From NCBI RefSeq assembly GCF_029203305.1, contig NC_089462.1:806001-870000 (forward strand): DNA of 64,000 bases, written 5' to 3'. Positions 26,432-36,110 of this stretch are shown here, piece after piece. The notes beneath the pieces are model-generated. The model made no database searches, was not told the DNA's origin, and saw only the letters and a program-made list of their open reading frames with translations. The DNA is from Yamadazyma tenuis (taxonomy: Eukaryota > Ascomycota > Pichiomycetes > Serinales > Debaryomycetaceae). Made by a program: the position numbers and the translations under genes. The stretch's first letter is position 1; each line of letters begins with the position of its first letter.

Positions 26432-28410
26432 ATAACTTCTGTATAATTATTAATAAAAGCAACGATTAAAAGGTGTAGCAAGGTGTCAACAACACTAGTA
26501 AGAGTGATGTAAAGGTTGAGAGTTTGGAGTTACAGTCATTTCAAAGGTGTAACTACTCTGGTGAGACAACTTCGGTGGGTGTGTGGGTCAGAAGTGGAAG
26601 ATAGTATGGGTCAGAACCAGTTGAAATCAGCTTCCCAAATTTGCAGATCCTTCTTCTTCTGCAACCTCGCTAGCTACGAACACCAGGAACAGGTCTCCCA
26701 TACAACCAATGGTGGCGTTCTTCTCTCTCAGATGACACTTTCAATCTAATGTTCAAGCATTGCTGCAAAATACCATTTGTCGCTCGAAACGGTCAATTCG
26801 CTGTTTCCAGACGCTGATGGATCACATGATATGTATGCCAACAGGCTTCAAGCAGTGGGTGGAAAGGATTCTTGTTTATGAAAAATTTCGACTGCAGAAC
26901 CAAATCTACAAAAGTTAACCTTAACTCACTCGCATTCAACATTCACGCCCAACAATTGATCGTATCATCTTTTTACAGATACCGGACTTCAACCGAAACT
27001 GCCAGTCCCGTCATGAAGATCTCTATCCTTACTGCAAGCGGCAGGAGTTGCACTCTCCTGAGCCATTTTCCATCGGATAGTCGTTTGCGCAGATCCAAGG
27101 CTTATCTAAGAAGCCTTACCTATGGTTCTGCCGTACAGTTGCCCGGTAAAGTGGAAGCCGATGGTAAAAAGATACGGCCTACCACCCCCGGTCGGCAACT
27201 AGACCGAATTCCATCAAGAAGAATGATTTACTAAGGTGACGCATTGTTGGGATTGCCCGGATAAGGGTTAAGTCAACTAGCCGATAGTCCTGGTAGTTAT
27301 AGAGGATATTATCGGTGGTTGCTGCATTGCTGAAAGACCGGCAACGGCTCAGGACGGATAGCCATTTGTTGCCCGAAGGGTTTGATAACACGGGTAAGTA
27401 AGGGTACAAATCCGGGGGTGATTTGTTCCATTAACCGGGGCACACCCTGAGGTTTTGCCGCGTACGATTGAGCAATCGAGCCGCCGCTTACATAAGAATC
27501 CAACCTGTCTGAGAATCGACGGACCTGTGGCCGATACTCACATCCGTCATAAACCGCGCAAACCTGCAGGGAAAATATCTCGGGCCAGCTTCCGATTTAG
27601 GTAACCCCATGGTTGCCCATACGGAGGCTGGAACAGGGGCATGAACGGCCAAGTCATCCACGGGTGGCCACAAATGTATATTTCACAAACACCACCTTTC
27701 AGATGAGCTTAGAAGACAGGCTTACCTCTCACTTCAACAACTACCATCGGTTCTGTTCATCAATATCGTTTATTGTCCACAGTATTGATTTGTCAGACAA
27801 TTTGTCAGCCGTACTTGTGTGACGGATATACCGTAGTGAGCAGAAAACCGTTGGGGTGAGCCCGTGTGCAGGACGACGTATACGTAGAATCAAAAAGAAC
27901 TTGCGCGGCAAGCGGAAGAGTCGCGGAGCCGAGTAGCAGCCGTGGTCGGAACTAACTCCTTTTCGAGGGCCCCCCGTCCTAGAGCAAATATTTAACAGTA
28001 ACTATTAGTAATTCTGTCAAATTACTAATTGAACAAGATTAGTCACGACAGAGCAACGACACAATCCAAACCTTAACCATGAAGGTCCCATCAGCTTATG
28101 ATACTATCTGTTAATGGTCCCAGACACAAAATACCATGCCATCGGTATCCGGTGGTAATATGCCGGCAGGTATCAATCGGATGACTATCCACACCCGAAC
28201 AGCTGAGGTTTCAAAAAGATCGGTTGCGGATGAGTTTTTTTTTTTTCCCTCGTTTGGGCTTCCGGCTTTTATTTTATTTCCGAGTGCTTACTCAAATGTA
28301 TTACTAAAGCAATTCTTTTTTTTTAACTTTCGATAATTTCTGCATCAATATAAATATAACTACAGATCCCCCAGATTTTTTTAGACTTATCAACAACCTA
28401 ATTGTCAATC
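26432..28410. other. 2-kb gene-free region; candidate structured RNA locus
   Basis: The longest gene-free stretch in the window, between the P1 gene and the ECM13-like gene. No frame longer than about 120 codons has a domain. From about 27097 to 27480 it holds many short perfect stems: AAGGCTT/AAGCCTT (27097/27111), AGTTGCC/GGCAACT (27137/27194), CCGATA/TATCGG (27281/27310), GGCAACGGCT/AGCC+GTTGCC (27340/27360-27373) and CGATTG/CAATCG (27465/27473). This fits a noncoding RNA such as an RNase P/MRP, SRP or telomerase RNA, but I could not identify which, if any. A T12 run ends the block near 28245. Confidence 0.4.
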
Positions 28411-29031
28411 ATGTCATCCTCTACTCAAATGTCTTTTGCCCAAACCTATGTATTGGCCTCCAAAGTGAGAGGCAAACTTACAAAGGATGCCTCCAATCCC
28501 AAAGTATCGTTAAGAAGCTTGGTGGTACAAGCCAACATGTTAGACAATTTGATGGACCATATCGCAAGTGAAAACTCCAAACGTCTAGACAAATTGAACA
28601 GAGTAAAGTTCGAACTTCCAAAGACTCAGCGTCAATCGGACACTTCATCGCCACAATATACCACTAGCATAAAAGAATATGAAGTGTCAAGTGATAGTGA
28701 CTCAGACGTCGAATTGGATGACTACGATTCAGATTCGGACGACTACTACTACAGTTCCGAGGAAGAAGAAGAAGAGGAGGATGAACGTTCATACACGGCT
28801 GTTAAGGTGGATTTGTCCACACCCATGAAGCTTGGTACCATCCAAGAAGAGTCGGAAGTACCTGGGTTATCAATTTCCGACAGCGAAGAGAGTGACGACG
28901 AATTTGATGGCAGCCACTTCAAGGCGTCTCCCAGTGTGATCGACCACCATTCTTTGTTCCACAACAACAAGTTGCATCAACACCATCACCACAGAAATGA
29001 TGCTATATATTCGATCAACGAAGTGTTTTAA
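28411..29031 (+). CDS. Ecm13-like acidic protein
   Basis: 206 residues starting MSSSTQMSFAQTYVLASKVRGKLTKDAS, followed by LRSLVVQANMLDNLMDHIASENSK. This N-terminal block (TxxLASKxRxKL...LVxxANLLDxxxDHI) matches S. cerevisiae Ecm13 and its paralogue YJR115W from memory. The middle is very acidic (SDSDSDVELDDYDSDSDDYYYSSEEEEEEE) and the end is His-rich. Function is not well defined in any yeast. The ATG at 28411 is the first in frame; the extended frame starts at TTG. Confidence 0.7.
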   Translation: MSSSTQMSFAQTYVLASKVRGKLTKDASNPKVSLRSLVVQANMLDNLMDHIASENSKRLDKLNRVKFELPKTQRQSDTSSPQYTTSIKEYEVSSDSDSDVELDDYDSDSDDYYYSSEEEEEEEDERSYTAVKVDLSTPMKLGTIQEESEVPGLSISDSEESDDEFDGSHFKASPSVIDHHSLFHNNKLHQHHHHRNDAIYSINEVF

Positions 29032-29657
29032 AGCTCACTATTGTTGGTGATGATGACTACGACTGATTACGACCTTTTACGACCTTTATTTCTTGTACCT
29101 AGAATTTTTAATTACCACATATTTCGATAGAATGACTGAGTAGACAATTGATACACCTGGCTGAGCATGAAGAATATTCGAAAGAGACACGGGATTGGAG
29201 CGCGGACACGGACGGAGCTTGGGTAGTTACCGCATTAGGTGCTATTGCCGTGGGCTTTAGTGCGCTTTTGGGCGCAAGCGCGCTGACATAAGCGGAACTT
29301 AGGATTTGTTTTTGCTGCCGAATCAGCACCCGATGGTACGGGTGGTGGTGGTGGTGCGCTGAGATAAGCGGTGTTAATTTTGCTCAGCCCATAAACATCT
29401 GTTTTTTACACAATCATCTGACCATATGCAGTGGGAGGCTGGGGTCAGAAGATACATGCATATCAGCTACTATCTCCTCTTACAGCAAGCCTTGGATTGT
29501 GGACCCATACACACCCCACATCCCCAGAGTGTTCTAGTCTCACTTTAAGACTGTTTGCTTTTATAGCCGGCCCTCACCAGCTCTGGCCGTAGATACCTGC
29601 AGATAATCCCCTGCTCTTTAAACTAAACTTACTTGATTATCTATTGTCCTAACTAAC
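29032..29657. other. Intergenic region with paired GCGCTGA..TAAGCGG motifs
   Basis: Lies downstream of the ECM13-like gene and downstream of the convergent unknown gene. It carries two copies of the motif GCGCTGA-NN-TAAGCGG (29280-29295 and 29356-29371, 76 bases apart) plus a GGTGGTGGT run. No gene seen. Confidence 0.5.
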
Positions 29658-30269
29658 CTAATACAAATGTCCCATTAATAAATATACCATGTAAATCAAT
29701 ACCACCAACTTGACCATACGGAGCTGATGATGCTGAAGCATCACTAATTTTTGGTTTCTCATCACCGCTCGATGTTTGGTGGACATCGAGTGGGGTTGAT
29801 GCTTGCCCACGTCCGACTTGAACCGTGGGCGTGAAAAGTGAAGGCTTGGCACCTGGGATGGGGGTTGCACCTCACTGGCGGCGGTGGGAATTAGACTCTT
29901 AACACTCTCACTGACACCCGTGTCTTTGAGACTATCATTGCCCGTATCTGTAACTTTTAAACTCTCACCTCTATCACATTCATGGGGTGTACCCTCGGTA
30001 GATTCATCAATAATGTCCTGGAACTTTGGGAGGAGATCAAAGTCCTCATCCTTATCATCTATTATGCTGTTAAGGGTCTGTTTATCCTGAAAGTCGTATG
30101 CGCTGGTAAGACTTTGTGTTTCAAAACTCTGGATCTCGAGTTTCTTACTCTCAAGTACATCATCATATGATGGAGGACCTTTACGCCTACCACCATGAGT
30201 ACCTACATGTCTATGTTTTATCCGCCGTATCTTGACCTTGACTTTTCCCGGTATTTGCATTAGTATCAT
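29658..30269 (-). CDS. Unknown small protein with PPxY motif and C-terminal hydrophobic tail
   Basis: I do not recognise a family. The 203-residue frame begins with an ATG and has a basic N-terminus (KVKVKIRRIKHRHVGTHGGRRKG), then PPSY at residues 32-35 in the context GPPSYDDVL, an acidic Ser-rich middle, a basic stretch, and a hydrophobic C-terminal end (MVKLVVLIYMVYLLMGHLY, 185-203). PPxY binds WW domains of Rsp5-type ubiquitin ligases, and proteins with PPxY plus a membrane anchor are often Rsp5 adaptors; that role is inference. Codon use is less biased than in its neighbours, and it may be a fast-evolving or decaying gene. Confidence 0.45.
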   Translation of the reverse strand: MILMQIPGKVKVKIRRIKHRHVGTHGGRRKGPPSYDDVLESKKLEIQSFETQSLTSAYDFQDKQTLNSIIDDKDEDFDLLPKFQDIIDESTEGTPHECDRGESLKVTDTGNDSLKDTGVSESVKSLIPTAASEVQPPSQVPSLHFSRPRFKSDVGKHQPHSMSTKHRAVMRNQKLVMLQHHQLRMVKLVVLIYMVYLLMGHLY

Positions 30270-31039
30270 TTGTATCGTTTCACCCGCTCAAAAAAAAATG
30301 TTGTGCTTATCTTGAGGCTGATTGCTTTTATTTATACGCATTGACACATTTAAAACTATTAGTATTCCATGCATCCGAGCCATTTGACCCGTCTGCACAT
30401 GAATAGGTTTAAATTTAAGGTTGGCTAGTACTAGCGGTTCTCCACAATCATCAGACCCATCATCCCACATTCTTGGCCATCTAATCATATGGACTGGGCC
30501 CAGATCTTGTCTAGATCAAAACCTATTTGTCATCATACCATCGACTGTATCTAAACTCTAACAGTATTTGAAACACACACGGTGGTGCTGATTGACAGGG
30601 TGATTGTGTTTACGCCATTGTTTCAGGTGGTTGCGGTGTGTCAGTATGTGGTTGCGGTGAGTCACTTGGTGGATCGGAAGATTGCGCTGAGAGACCATAA
30701 TTGCGCATGTCGGATCCTGACGCCACAGTACCCGATGCCATATTTGCTCTACTGTCCGATGGCTCATCTCGGGTATCTGAGACATCCACATACCCACCTT
30801 CTCCGTGGTAGGGAAACCCCTCGGAAGTGGTGGCTGGTATTTGAGCTGACATCCCATGGAATCCGTCAACCGGTTTTGGATGCAGGATCGGACAAACTAT
30901 CCGAACTTTTAGACATCCGAGCATAGACATCGACCTCCACCTCAGACACTTGATGTCCGCTGCGGGCCCGAAACTGGACCATGCACTACTGGGCACTCCC
31001 ACGATTCAGTGCCGGCGGCCACCAATTTTTCGGAAAAAT
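30270..31039. other. Intergenic region with possible decayed coding sequence
   Basis: About 770 bases between the unknown PPxY gene and tRNA-Thr. On the minus strand two overlapping frames (about 30558-30869 and 30610-31002) have Ser/Pro/Asp-rich composition, but the longer one begins at GTG and neither shows a domain. It could be a relic or simply noncoding. Confidence 0.35.
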
Positions 31040-31111
31040 GCCTCCTTAGCTTAGTGGTAGAGCGTTGCACTTGTAATGCAAAGGTCGCTAGTTCAATTCT
31101 GGCAGGAGGCA
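31040..31111 (+). tRNA. tRNA-Thr (anticodon TGT)
   Basis: A 72-base cloverleaf. The acceptor stem GCCTCCT (31040-31046) pairs with AGGAGGC (31104-31110), followed by discriminator A. The anticodon stem TTGCA/TGCAA encloses loop CTTGTAA with anticodon TGT. The T-arm carries GTTCAATTC (B-box) and the D-arm TAGCTTAGTGG (A-box). There is no intron. It sits 86 bases upstream of the MGM1 ATG. Confidence 0.96.
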
Positions 31112-31115
31112 TATA

Positions 31116-31126
31116 TTTTTTTTTTT
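31116..31126 (+). terminator. RNA polymerase III terminator of tRNA-Thr
   Basis: A run of 11 T begins five bases after the tRNA 3' end, a strong Pol III stop. Confidence 0.9.
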
Positions 31127-31197
31127 GCTTCAAGTTCACGCACCCTTTGCGATCACTAATAATCAATACTCAAAAATCATTAAATGAACCCATCGTG

Positions 31198-33747
31198 ATG
31201 AATCGACTCAAGTTGTTTCGCTGCATCCATACAAATCGACGCGTGGGAATCGGCTTAGGAAACACCCATACCTTGCACCACGCCGTCCTTGGCCCCCGAC
31301 TCGTGCCCACCAGCCCCTTGTTGTTTAGGCGTAATATCAACTTTAGCAAGCCGTTCATAAAACTAGTACGACTTCCCGGGTATATTGGCGGTACGATGGC
31401 GGCAGGAGGCTCATACGTTGCGTACAAGGTCGAACAAGCGTCCTCCTATACGCTGGACAAGTTTTCGTCGCTCAAGGACTTTACCACCAACTGGTTGGAT
31501 AAATCGTCTGATTTCCTCAAGAATTTCCTGGACCAAAACACCACCAAGACGAGCGGTGATGAAGGTGGAGGTAACGGCGGTGACGGCGACACCACAACTG
31601 CGTTGGGTGCCACGGCGGCCGCCGTGGCCGTGTCATCAGATGAACAGGAAGATGAGGATGACGAAGGCGAGTTGGAAGAGTTTGAGTTAGACGAAGCCGA
31701 CGAGGATGATACCAACTCCCAAATGCTTAATTTGACAAAACAAATGATCGAAATCAGGAATATTGTTTCGCAGGTTGATGACTCCAACCACTTGAAATTG
31801 CCTTCCATTGTGGTGATTGGATCTCAGTCAAGTGGTAAGTCTTCTGTGTTAGAAAGCATTGTGGGCCATGAGTTCTTACCCAAAGGTGATAATATGGTCA
31901 CCAAGAGACCCATCGAATTGACTTTGGTAAACACTCCTGAGCTCAAGGACACCCAGGTGATTGAGTTTCCAGAGTTAAGATTGAAGTTTGATGATTTCAA
32001 ACTGGTGCAGAAGATGTTAGTCGATTTGAACATGCAAGTTCCCAGCCATGAGTGTATAAGTGATGATCCCATCAATGTCACTATTAGGCTGGCAAGCATT
32101 CCGGACTTATCATTGGTTGATTTACCTGGTTATATCCAAGTGGAGAGCGCAGATCAACCCACAGAGTTGAAACAGAGAATCAGAGGTTTGTGCAACAAGT
32201 ACTTGGAATCTCCCAATATAATATTGGCCATCAGTGCGGCCAATGTCGACTTGGCCAACTCGGCGGCGTTAAGAGCAGCTCGGTTGGCTGACCCAAAGGG
32301 TGAAAGAACTTTGGGAGTCATCACTAAGTTGGACTTGGTGGACCCCCTGTACGCCAATAAGATTTTGAATAACAAAAAGTATCCCTTGAGACTCGGGTAC
32401 GTGGGTGTTATCACCAAGTTGCCCAAATCTTCCAGCCAATCGATCTTCAAGAAGAATCCATTGTCCAGCCACCAATCATATTTGAGTCAACAAAACCTCG
32501 AGATTACTTACTTCAACGAGCATAAGTCAGACTTCCTCAACTGCATTGTGTCGACTAAGAACTTGAAGAAGAAATTGATTAGGATCTTGGAGAAGACAAT
32601 GACTCAGAACTTGAAACCTACTCACTTTGCCATCCAGAAAGAGTTTGAAGAAACAAACTACAAATTCAAGGTGGAGTTTAATGACTTGCCTTTGACTCCA
32701 CAGATGTATCTAGCCAACAATCTTGACTTGTTGAAGTTGTCCATCAAAGAATTAAGCCACAACCTCTCCAAGAAGGAATTGAAGTCATTGATAAAGAACG
32801 AGTTGGATCAAAAGATCTTGAACCTACTTGCGAAAACTTACTGGACAATTGATGATGGCCACGAATTAAAAGAACTAAGCAATGCCAAAGAGCACGACCT
32901 TTATTGGGATCGAAGACTAGACATTATCAGCTCCAGTTTAACCAAATCAGGAATTGGAAGGTTAACCACCAACTTAATTACCAACGTGTTATTACAGGAA
33001 GTTGATAACTTGGTTAATAATACTCAATTAAAGAACCATCAGCACACCAAGAAACTCATCAGAGAGGTGGCTAATCAAGTATTGAGCTCTAAATACTATT
33101 CAACTGCCGACCAGGTGGAGAATTGTATTAAGCCCTTCAAGTATGAGATCGAAATTGAAGACAGGGAATGGTTGGCATCCAGAGAGAATGCCATCAGCTT
33201 GTTAAGAGAAGAGATCAAGAGTTGCGATGATTTGTTCCAGGATTTGAAAGCTCATATTGGCGGTAGAAAGTTAAACCAAGTGATGAAGTATTTAAATAAT
33301 ATGAAATCTGAAATCGATTTCAACCCAACCGAAGCTTTGGGATTCTCTACAACCTTGATAGAGAGAGGAAAGATGGCCAATTTCTTGCAGGATAGACTTT
33401 CTCTCTTGAAGATGAGATATCAATTCTTGAAGAACAACAATAAGTGTAAGGCAAAGGGAAACAAAGTCCAGTGTCCCGAAGTTTATCTTGATGTGATTAA
33501 TACGAAATTGACTTCGACCTCGATTTTGTTCTTAAATGTTGAGTTATTGAATGATTTCTATTATAACTTCCCCAGAGAACTTGATGTCAAGTTCTTCAAC
33601 AATTTGTCGATTGACCAAATTGAGCAGTTGGCCAAGGAGGATCCAAAAATCGAGCAGCACATCAACTTGCAGAAACGTAAGGACTTGTTGCAACTTGCCT
33701 TGAACAAGATCGAGTCCATTTTGGCCATCAAGAGACTTGAACATTGA
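31198..33747 (+). CDS. MGM1: Mitochondrial dynamin-like GTPase Mgm1 (OPA1 family)
   Basis: Inner-membrane fusion GTPase. The ATG at 31198 gives 849 residues: a presequence (MNRLKLFRCIHTNRRVG), a membrane segment near residues 58-80 (YIGGTMAAGGSYVAYKVEQ), an Ala/Val-rich stretch (LGATAAAVAVSS) where rhomboid cleavage by Pcp1 would be expected, then the GTPase domain with GSQSSGKS (G1), DLPG (G3) and TKLD (G4). The rest is the dynamin stalk. The codon at 32089 is CTG at a position where dynamins carry a conserved Ser just before the G3 strand. The frame stays open upstream through the tRNA, so the longer form is not real. Confidence 0.95.
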   Translation: MNRLKLFRCIHTNRRVGIGLGNTHTLHHAVLGPRLVPTSPLLFRRNINFSKPFIKLVRLPGYIGGTMAAGGSYVAYKVEQASSYTLDKFSSLKDFTTNWLDKSSDFLKNFLDQNTTKTSGDEGGGNGGDGDTTTALGATAAAVAVSSDEQEDEDDEGELEEFELDEADEDDTNSQMLNLTKQMIEIRNIVSQVDDSNHLKLPSIVVIGSQSSGKSSVLESIVGHEFLPKGDNMVTKRPIELTLVNTPELKDTQVIEFPELRLKFDDFKLVQKMLVDLNMQVPSHECISDDPINVTIRLASIPDLSLVDLPGYIQVESADQPTELKQRIRGLCNKYLESPNIILAISAANVDLANSAALRAARLADPKGERTLGVITKLDLVDPLYANKILNNKKYPLRLGYVGVITKLPKSSSQSIFKKNPLSSHQSYLSQQNLEITYFNEHKSDFLNCIVSTKNLKKKLIRILEKTMTQNLKPTHFAIQKEFEETNYKFKVEFNDLPLTPQMYLANNLDLLKLSIKELSHNLSKKELKSLIKNELDQKILNLLAKTYWTIDDGHELKELSNAKEHDLYWDRRLDIISSSLTKSGIGRLTTNLITNVLLQEVDNLVNNTQLKNHQHTKKLIREVANQVLSSKYYSTADQVENCIKPFKYEIEIEDREWLASRENAISLLREEIKSCDDLFQDLKAHIGGRKLNQVMKYLNNMKSEIDFNPTEALGFSTTLIERGKMANFLQDRLSLLKMRYQFLKNNNKCKAKGNKVQCPEVYLDVINTKLTSTSILFLNVELLNDFYYNFPRELDVKFFNNLSIDQIEQLAKEDPKIEQHINLQKRKDLLQLALNKIESILAIKRLEH

Positions 33748-33816
33748 AAGGTGATGGTGCTTGTATATAGTGATACCTATGCAAAAGAATACACAATTTG
33801 TATATATAATAGATTG

Positions 33817-35958
33817 TTATTTTACAATCTTAATGATTTTATCAAATAACGTATCCAAGTTGTCGGTTTCAAAGATATTATTAAATGAGTTCAAGTCGAA
33901 TGTCTTAAATGAAAAGTTTTCAATCTCATCGGCTGGGACAGAGGAATTGGCTGCTGCTGCCGTTATGGATGTTCCGTTGATCTCAGACTCATCGGATTTT
34001 AATCTCAACTGGTTGGTAGAGATTATTCCGCTTCTTAACTCGTTGTCTACAAACAAGAACCCATCATTATAGGGAATTATACTGTTGACGTAGGTGCTGT
34101 GAATGGTTGCGAAAACTGGATGCAAATCATTGGGCTTGAATAACATCACTTTACACCTTTCTGAGTCTTGGATATTCAACGCCAAAGCTACTAGCTGGTT
34201 GTTGGTACAAAGATATGTCTTTCCCTGTGCGACAGCCACCTGAGCCATTAAACTGTTGAACTCAAACGTAACCAAGTTGAAAGACACAAGTTTGGTTTTA
34301 CTCAATATGATCAAGTCTGTTCCCACCAACTCAATTGACCGGATATGAGACTCCACAAGAGACAACGGCTGCACCAACTTGAAGTTGGAGTTAACCATGT
34401 ACACCACATTATCATGACTTACTACTATGACCGAGTTGTCTTCACTAATAGCCAAGTCCACAGACTTGGACTCTGGTTTCATCAAATCAAGAGTCTTTAC
34501 CACCGCCCAGGACTTATTTCTTAACTTCCAGAACCGTAAGTTGGCACTCGCATCTGCTGTGATGAACCCGTTTTGATAGGGCATAACACTCAATACTTGA
34601 ACCTTCAAGTGTGGGTCTATGATCTTGGTGACCAATTCCCAGCCGCTGGCACTGGCAGGTTTCCAAAACTTCAACGCATAGTTTTTATCATCCTGGCTCA
34701 ACAAGTTTTCAATCTCATTGTTATTGACAATGTCCAAGGTGCACATCCACTCTCCATCGCTACTGAACTTCAATTGCGACACTGCTGGGTCCATCAACTT
34801 CAATTCAGATTTGACTTTACCGGTAGGTACTACCGAAGAAACCGTCTGGTGAAACAACTGTTCATTTTTCACCAAGTCAAACGCCTGAATAAACGAACCA
34901 CTGGGCAAATACAAGTGGTTTGTCTTTGGGTTCGCTTCCACAATTGAGGTGGAGTTTTTGATGTTCAACTTCCTCTTTAAGTTGGGCCTGATGCTGTTCA
35001 CAGACAACCTAGAAACCAAATCAACTGCGGACAACACCAACAATTCGTACTGACCATTGATATTTAAGGCTAAGTTGTAGTTGTCGGGTTTGTTGACATC
35101 GACGGAGATTTTATCTATGACACCGTTCAACCTAGGTAAAAATTGGGTCTTATCGTTATCAATTTGCCAAATAACAAGAACCTTTTCATCACCTCCCGAT
35201 AACAAGAAGTTTTCATGAAAATGCAACGTCTTGGCAGGGCCGATATGCCACCTTAAGATCTTTTCGTTGTCGTTATCATCATTAAAAATTATTTGGATAG
35301 GACCCGCAACCGAGCCTAATGCTATAATATTGTCATTGTTCACGGCTATCGATATTATAGGAGACTTGTAGTTGAACGTCTTGATAGCCACCTCCAAGTC
35401 GTTAACGTCTGATGCAGGAGGATCAACCAAGAACCGTGCCAAGCTGATACTGATCACTTCTTTGTTCTCGTTCAATATGGCCAAATACTCGTTATTCAAG
35501 GATTTGGCATATTTAATAACTCCTGACGTTTCGTAGATGCGAGATATCACTCCTTCAGGGCTTCTATAGGTAACGTTGATGTTCTTTTCTCCACTGACAA
35601 AGAGAAGACCCCCGTCTTCAAATTGGTTAATCACAACACTGATAGCTTCCGTTACGGGGCCAAAAGATACCACTGGGTTCACCAACCGCTCTTTCCAGTT
35701 AACCTTGAGGATTTCATTCGTCTTGTACACGATGAGGTTGCTCAGATTCGAAGGGTCCAATTTAGCATCCACACAGTCGGACAAATCCAAATCTACTGTT
35801 CTGGTACACTGTCTAGTGGAAATAAAGTACACTCTGATTTGGTGGGATAAAATTGCAAGGAAGTATCTTCCATCCTCCGAGTAGATACCAGCCACGCCTG
35901 TACTCACAGGGAAGTCGAGGACCTTGCCTCCGTTGGTCATCGATATCGACCACTCCAT
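33817..35958 (-). CDS. UTP17: WD-repeat U3 snoRNP subunit Utp17/Nan1 (WDR75)
   Basis: Subunit of the t-UTP complex of the small-subunit processome, needed for pre-18S rRNA transcription and processing in the nucleolus. 713 residues with weakly conserved WD repeats; the most telling segment is LRWHIGPAKTLHFHENFLLSGGDEKVLVIWQIDNDKTQFLPRL, which matches WDR75/Utp17 proteins. A second beta-propeller is suggested by LKFSSDGEWMCTLD and GFITADASANLRFWKL. It is shorter than S. cerevisiae Nan1 (896). The promoter shared with RPB10 has ribosome-biogenesis elements. Confidence 0.82.
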   Translation of the reverse strand: MEWSISMTNGGKVLDFPVSTGVAGIYSEDGRYFLAILSHQIRVYFISTRQCTRTVDLDLSDCVDAKLDPSNLSNLIVYKTNEILKVNWKERLVNPVVSFGPVTEAISVVINQFEDGGLLFVSGEKNINVTYRSPEGVISRIYETSGVIKYAKSLNNEYLAILNENKEVISISLARFLVDPPASDVNDLEVAIKTFNYKSPIISIAVNNDNIIALGSVAGPIQIIFNDDNDNEKILRWHIGPAKTLHFHENFLLSGGDEKVLVIWQIDNDKTQFLPRLNGVIDKISVDVNKPDNYNLALNINGQYELLVLSAVDLVSRLSVNSIRPNLKRKLNIKNSTSIVEANPKTNHLYLPSGSFIQAFDLVKNEQLFHQTVSSVVPTGKVKSELKLMDPAVSQLKFSSDGEWMCTLDIVNNNEIENLLSQDDKNYALKFWKPASASGWELVTKIIDPHLKVQVLSVMPYQNGFITADASANLRFWKLRNKSWAVVKTLDLMKPESKSVDLAISEDNSVIVVSHDNVVYMVNSNFKLVQPLSLVESHIRSIELVGTDLIILSKTKLVSFNLVTFEFNSLMAQVAVAQGKTYLCTNNQLVALALNIQDSERCKVMLFKPNDLHPVFATIHSTYVNSIIPYNDGFLFVDNELRSGIISTNQLRLKSDESEINGTSITAAAANSSVPADEIENFSFKTFDLNSFNNIFETDNLDTLFDKIIKIVK

Positions 35959-35990
35959 TATTATCTATATTTGTGTAAGACAGTGGAGTT

Positions 35991-36008
35991 GATGAGATTG
36001 AAAATTTT
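35991..36008. promoter_or_regulatory. PAC-like and RRPE-like elements between UTP17 and RPB10
   Basis: GATGAGAT (35991-35998) matches the PAC core, and TGAAAATTTT (35999-36008) matches the RRPE core, directly adjacent. PAC and RRPE together mark ribosome-biogenesis promoters bound by Dot6/Tod6 and Stb3 (established in yeast). They lie about 35 bases before the UTP17 ATG and about 100 before the RPB10 ATG. Confidence 0.6.
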
Positions 36009-36110
36009 AAAGGTCTTCGCGAAGTGCCACAACCAAACGGTGATGGCTAGTCGCACTCTTCCAACAGAAAACTTTTTTTCACAAACAGATAAAGCTCGCT
36101 TCACTAGAAG

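Noticed and set aside
27390..27402. Minus-strand U1 snRNA start (ACTTACC)
   Set aside because: Only seven bases match the U1 5' end, the preceding base pattern is wrong, and no U1-like loops follow.
27538..27552. Telomerase RNA template suggested by ACATCCGT
   Set aside because: Only eight bases match the Candida telomere complement and no 1.5-unit repeat follows, so it cannot be called a template.
31009..31197. 63-residue N-terminal extension of MGM1
   Set aside because: It starts at GTG and reads through the tRNA-Thr gene and its terminator. The ATG at 31198 gives a normal mitochondrial presequence.
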